The notes under the pieces: model-generated
Database searches by the model: none
Told to the model about the DNA's origin: nothing
What the model saw: only the letters and a program-made list of their open reading frames with translations
Position numbers and translations under genes: made by a program
NCBI GenBank assembly: GCA_022836615.1
Contig: MU405309.1
Location: 81,857 to 145,856 of the forward strand
Direction: 5' to 3'
Length of the DNA stretch: 64,000 nt
From: Annulohypoxylon bovei var. microspora
Lineage: Eukaryota > Ascomycota > Sordariomycetes > Xylariales > Hypoxylaceae
Shown here: positions 59,446 to 64,000 of the stretch, piece by piece
Numbering within the stretch: position 1 is the first letter of the stretch
Layout: each line of letters begins with the position of its first letter

Positions 59446-62141
59446 ATGTCTATAGTATATACCTTCCGTGCCCTCATATGCGATTTAGCAGAAGTTGACG
59501 ACGACGATGCTATTGACCGAGTATGGGCGGATTCAGTTTTTCCACTATTCAAATTAAAAGGCTTCGATAGCGGCTGGATAGCGACTAAGGATCTAGAGGG
59601 AATGTTCGTCGACAAGCAAGGGGAACGTTGGCTTGTTAAGCCAAGGCAGCACATCGCTGCTCAGTACGATGACAACGATACACCCCATATTTACCCTGCC
59701 TTAGTATTCTCTCAACTAGCTCTAGACGAGACACTGAGGCTCTTCGACAGCAGCCTCTCTCCGATTATTACAAATCCCTGCATCATTCGAAAACGCGTCT
59801 TCATCGGGAAGTATCTGCGATATTTCCCAACCCCCTGGAGAGACACCATTCTGAAGTACGAGCTCTACCAAGGCAAAGAGCTAATGTGCACGCAACCGCG
59901 CAAGATCTCGACTAATATCTATCAAAAGCTCGCTAGCCCCACTCACATCCGACTGCTTGCACTGCTTCCTTGTCTTCCAGGTCATCGACATGTAAACATT
60001 CGCTGTTACCTTGGGGAAGAGGACTCTACGTCATGTTATCCGTACGAAGCTCTTTCATACGTCTGGGGGGACGCATCCGTAACAAGAACGATCACGGTCA
60101 ACGACGAGAGCATCGATGTCACCAAGAACCTAGAAAATGCTCTACGCGATCTGAGACGGACGGATGGAAAGTTGAGAATATTATGGGTCGATGCCCTCTG
60201 CATTAACCAGCAGGATAACGAAGAAAGGACACAGCAGGTTCGCCAGATGGATATGATCTACAAGGACGCCCGGGAGGTTCTGGTGTGGCTAGGGAGAGGG
60301 TCGATCAAGTCTGACAGAGCCTTCAGCTACATTGCGGGTCTGAAGCAAAGATTCGGCTCTTTTCCAGAGTGGTTTCCTCAGCACTTCCCTTTCAGCCAGG
60401 AACCATACTGTCCCCACTGCGCCAAGCAAACCCCGTTCGGGGAGAAATTCATGAACGACAACGGACCCATAGACTTTGGCGACGCAGCCTGGAACTCTCG
60501 TTTTAAAGTGTACGAAGCCCATCGGTCGCACAGTATCGAGATGGCATCATACCTCTGGGACGAAAGCACAACTCAACACTTGGAGTCGTTGATCGAAATC
60601 ATGGATCTGCCGTGGTGGAGACGGGTTTGGGTTATCCAGGAGTTCACCTTAGCGGCCAAGATCTCAATACAGCTGGGATCTCGGAAGGTGGACTGGCCCT
60701 TTTTCAGGGCGTTTGCCCTTCAGCAGATCAGAGTAGGGCAGCGTTCGCGAATCAGCAGCGGCATGACGACGGTGCCAAGCCGAGAAGTACACGCGTTCAG
60801 AAGGCTTACGACCTTAGCATTCAAGGCTCTCCCTTTCTTCCTCATGCCAAGATCGAACGGCCCCGTGGTCCAACATAGGCCGAAGCTCTCCCAACTTCTT
60901 TGTCTCGTCCTCAACTTCCAGGCAACGGACCCGAGGGATTTCGTATATTCCCTTCTGGGCATCCTCCCCGAAGATAGCATCGAGCGAAAATTAATCATAC
61001 CAGACTATACTGTTTCGGCAGCCGAGATCTTCACACAGATTACGAGGATGTTCCTGGAGAGCACGGGAACGTTAGACGTCATCACTGCCAGACCCGCGAT
61101 ATCCTCGTCGAGCATGGGCTCCAACCATCTACTTCCGTCTTGGGTTCCCGACTGGAGTGCGCCAGTCTCTATGGTCTGGTCCAAGATTGGCATCGGCGCG
61201 TTCTCGGCACACAACGCCGTCGCCTCGCTGGTCCAAAAGCGCTCGGGCGACTACCGAGATTCCCCGGAGGTCTTGCAATATTTCAACCGGCCTACAGACG
61301 GTGATGTCTTCTGTGCTTCGTTAGAACGCACCTCGCCATTCCCATTTCGCTTTACAACGGTTGTCCCAGGCAACGACGCCATCCTCCAAGTCCGAGGCGT
61401 AGTGGTAGGCCGCATATTACATGTCGGCATGCCGCTGAATCCTTTTCCAAACTCGAGCAACGTACAAGAAATCCCCCAGCGTTTCTCGCGAACCATGGAC
61501 CATTGGAAGACTCTTTGCGGCGTACAGGAGTCGACCGGCGACGAAGTATCTTATCATTCCACGGGGCAAACTCGCAAGGAAGCATTTTGGCGCACTATTA
61601 TGCTTGACAGGTATTGGTCGCAAACAACAGAGGACAGTTCGGACGATATCAAAAGACTTCCCAAAGTTTTGACTAGTATTCCTGTCACCGATATCTTTCA
61701 TAACGACGGCCAGGGGCCGCAAAGATTTCCGCCCGAAACAAGAAATGACGAAAACATGATATTAAAGTATCTCTACACGGAGTATACCCAGCGCGGTCTT
61801 TACAATAGTGTGTCGTGCCACTGTGTCACGCAAATGATCTTCACGACTAACACGCAACATCTCGGTATGTGTGGGCCAAATATAACATTGGGAGACGAAG
61901 TAGTAATCTTGTGTGGTGGTACTATACCGTATGTCTTGCGGAAGTTTAAGGACCATTATGTTTTAATGGGAGAGTGGTAAGTACTTACATTCTTTAAACT
62001 CAAACGTCTCTTATTTTAATCAAGGGAATTAATATTATGAATAGTTACTTACACGGCTTCATGGATGGAGAAGGTATGAGATCTCGATATGAGGTCGAAA
62101 CTAAGGAAGCAAAAGATTTTGATTTATTTGATATAATTTAA
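59446..62141 (+). CDS. HET-domain (heterokaryon incompatibility-type) protein, 2 exons
   Basis: Exons are 59446-61976 and 62045-62141. The stop at 61978-61980 lies inside a GTAAGT donor; splicing a 68-bp intron (acceptor AATAG) restores the conserved end GECYLHGFMDGE, giving 875 residues. The HET domain starts near residue 200 with YEALSYVWGD, followed by ILWVDALCINQQDNEER and MDMIYKDAREVLVWLG, the three family blocks. HET proteins trigger programmed cell death when genetically different hyphae fuse. Later blocks (PWWRRVWVIQEF, LLCLVLNFQATDPRDFVYSLLGI, VPDWSAPVS) fit the HET-6 group. Usual members begin near the IYQKLASPTHIRLL motif (about 158), so the first 155 residues are an unusual extension of no known domain. 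The gene borders an AT-rich island. Confidence 0.92.
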
Positions 62142-62144
62142 GAA

Positions 62145-62225
62145 CGCGAGGCCGCCCGTTCGGGTGGCACAATATCCCGAGTTTAGCCGGAGGTCGATGG
62201 TTCGATTCCTCGATCTCTCGTTTTT
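62145..62225 (+). ncRNA. tRNA-like pol III unit, probably a pseudo-tRNA or SINE head
   Basis: The sequence has a perfect B-box (GGTTCGATTCC at 62202-62212), an A-box-like TGGCACAATA about 37 bases upstream, and a T-tract just after. The acceptor ends pair for only four or five bases and the T-stem pairs poorly, so a normal tRNA cloverleaf does not form. A decayed tRNA or a tRNA-derived SINE head are both possible. Confidence 0.35.
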
Positions 62226-62260
62226 ATTTCTTTTCTCATCCGACGAAACCACTGTTCGCG

Positions 62261-62516
62261 CACCCATTTAACCACCCTTTAAGCCTCCCCTTTAGCCACC
62301 TGTGCTGCCCCCCGTTTACCCACCCGTTTAATTACCCGTTTAACCACCCGTTAAACCACCCGTAGCCTCCTTTAATTTAAAACACCCCGTAAGCCACCTT
62401 TTATCGAACCCTTAAGCCACCCGACGAGCTTCCAATTCTACCACCCGGCCAACCACCCGTTTAGCCTCCCCTTTAACCTCCCTTTTAACCACCCGTTTAA
62501 CCCCCGTAGCCTCCCT
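62261..62516 (+). repeat. Degenerate CCACCCGTTTAA-type repeat array
   Basis: About twenty imperfect units of 10-13 bases built on ACCCGTTTAACC run head to tail, with variants such as CTCCCCTTTAGCC. It is strand-asymmetric: C-rich on the plus strand. It is not the TTAGGG telomere repeat. Confidence 0.65.
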
Positions 62517-62620
62517 TAAATACAATCTACATGAAAACCGCTAAGGGGTTTCGTGTGGCCCGGGGAAAAAACACAAACTCGAGTAAAAACGGTTCGATTT
62601 TATGGCCCGTGCGCGCGTTA

Positions 62621-62779
62621 ATTTTTTACTACGCCACAGTTATCTTTTATTACGCCACGGCAATCTTTTATTACGCCACGCGAACCGTTATTACGCCACG
62701 CGAACCGTTATTACGCCACGAAAACCGTTATTACGCCACGCGAACCGTTATTACGCCACGAAAACCGTTATTACGCCAC
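62621..62779 (+). repeat. Tandem repeat, 20-bp unit (GCGAACCGTTATTACGCCAC)
   Basis: Five consecutive 20-bp units (62680-62779) alternate between GCGAACC and GAAAACC starts. Two related units with TTATTACGCCAC but different spacers precede them. An in-frame translation is a repeat artefact rather than a gene. Confidence 0.9.
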
Positions 62780-62789
62780 GGTTTTTAAT

Positions 62790-64000
62790 TATTTATTAAC
62801 TTATTTAATTTACCCACGGGGTTTAATTATTTAATAACCTTTATAACGTTTTAAATATAAAAATAATTTTAAATTTTTTTTAAATTAAGTTTTTAATTAA
62901 TTTTAATTTAAGTTAATTAAATTAAAAATTAAAAAAATTAAAAATTAAATTTTTTAAATAAATTAAAAATTAAAATTAAAAATTAAATTTATAATTTAAA
63001 TTAAAACTTTTTTTACGTTATTTTAACGAATTTAATTTATAATTTAAAAAACGAACGAATTACGTTTACCCGCGTTTCGTTTTAATTATATAATTTTAAC
63101 GGTTATAATTCGTGTTATTATATTTATAAAATTAAAACGTAACATTTTTCGAATTATAATTTGTGACGGTTTTTATAAATAACGGTAAACTTGTGTTATA
63201 TAAAGTTAAAAATGGGGTTATTTTTATTAATGAAAAAAAAAAAGAAAAATAATAATTTTTTATTTTTAAAATTACGATATTTATGTTTAAAAGTGTGGAT
63301 TAAATTAATTAACGTGAAACTTTTTTTTATACATGTTTTAATAATTTTTACGATTTATTTAAAGTTGTTAATAACTTTATTATAAAGATTTATATTTATT
63401 ACGTTTATAATTATAATGTAAATTTACGTTGATTTTTATTTTAATTAATTTTTTAAGTTTTTAACTTGTAATAATATTTTTTTTCTCCATTTTTTAAGGC
63501 TTATAATCGTAAAGGCTTTTTCGTTTATTTCATTTTTTACCTTAAATCGTTAATAAAACGTTTTTAAAACTTTCGTATTTTTTAATTTTTTTTAAGGTTT
63601 TTACATCGGCTTTACGTAACCTTTCCATTTAATTAATATTATTTTACATATGCCCCGTTTTTTACGTTTATTTTTTAATCGTAAAATTTTTTTAATGGTG
63701 TATTCGAGATTTTTGCCGTTTTAATTAATGAAAAGTGGTGGTTAAACATTATTTTATATTTAAAATAATAATAAATTTATAATTATTAATTTAAGTAATT
63801 CGATATAAAATCATGGTTAAATTTTTATAAATACGTTTAATTTTACCACATGAAGGTTAATTATTTTAATTACTTTATATTTCGTATATAATTAAAAAAG
63901 TTTTTTTTTAAATTATAATATTATAATATTTTTTAAATTTAATTAAACTTTATTATTTACTTTATATTTAAAACCTTTTAATTAAAATTAATTTATTATA
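62790..64000. other. Extreme AT-rich island, probable RIP-mutated DNA
   Basis: GC falls abruptly; for example, the 60 bases from 62881 contain only two G or C. In 63001-63180, 13 of 17 plus-strand cytosines are followed by G and only one by A. That is the expected residue after exhaustive CpA-to-TpA mutation by RIP. No supported gene is present and the original sequence cannot be identified. The island continues beyond the window. Confidence 0.75.

Noticed and set aside
62145..62225. A normal functional tRNA gene
   Set aside because: The B-box is perfect, but acceptor and T-stem pairing fail; kept only as a tRNA-like element.
62531..62799. Repetitive Thr-Pro-Arg open frames
   Set aside because: They are translations of the 20-bp tandem repeat, whose unit is not a multiple of three and therefore gives repeats in all frames.
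63191..63385. 64-residue Lys/Leu-rich open frame in the AT island
   Set aside because: AT-rich DNA gives Phe/Leu/Lys/Asn-rich frames by chance; no homology or coding signal.
1..64000. CRISPR arrays, bacterial operons or a biosynthetic gene cluster
   Set aside because: The tandem repeats lack unique spacers of constant length, genes have spliceosomal introns, and no polyketide or peptide synthase backbone gene is present.

Overview
The window is nuclear DNA of a filamentous ascomycete (Pezizomycotina, most likely a Sordariomycete). The reasons are short GT-AG introns of about 55-120 bp with CTRAY-type branch sites, gene spacing of 1-3 kb, families typical of the group (HET-domain protein, fungal AAA+ ATPase with a DUF7025-like N-terminus, GT90, GH28), LTR relics carrying CpA-to-TpA changes, and an AT island that looks like the end product of repeat-induced point mutation (RIP). 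A palindromic TACCTAGGTA-type motif recurs in almost every intergenic region. Exon boundaries were worked out by hand from splice sites and reading frame; nothing was searched against a database.

Layout. 1-16 kb is a core block: a GT90 glycosyltransferase cut by the window edge, a TBC Rab-GAP (minus), translation factor eIF3b (minus) and, divergent from it, chaperonin subunit CCT-beta (plus). Two non-coding transposons with target-site TA lie here (6796-7333 and 15314-15590), as does a pair of inverted LTR relics (13.6-15.3 kb). 16.8-23.9 kb holds two long, mostly disordered proteins of unknown function whose N-terminal segments both resemble a small helical DNA-binding-type domain. 27-29 kb holds a Delta12-type fatty acid desaturase after a 3.4-kb gene-free stretch. 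30-43 kb holds three minus-strand genes: a 1231-residue nuclear-looking orphan, the unfolded-protein-response sensor IRE1, and a seven-TM receptor. 44.8-53.3 kb holds a WRKY-GCM1/FAR1-like zinc-finger protein, a DEK_C+SWIB protein and the ribosome-collision E3 ligase HEL2/ZNF598. 53.6-62.1 kb is accessory in character: an exo-type GH28 pectinase, then an AAA+ ATPase and a HET-domain protein transcribed head to head. From 62.14 kb the sequence passes through a tRNA-like element, a degenerate C-rich repeat array and a 20-bp tandem repeat into an extremely AT-rich island that runs off the end.

Several genes fit into common processes. eIF3b, CCT-beta, HEL2 and IRE1 act in translation and protein quality control (initiation, folding, collided-ribosome surveillance, ER stress), but they are scattered and not an operon-like unit. 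The HET/AAA+ pair beside a RIP-type island is the best candidate for an undescribed system, plausibly non-self recognition; this is inference from domain content and layout.
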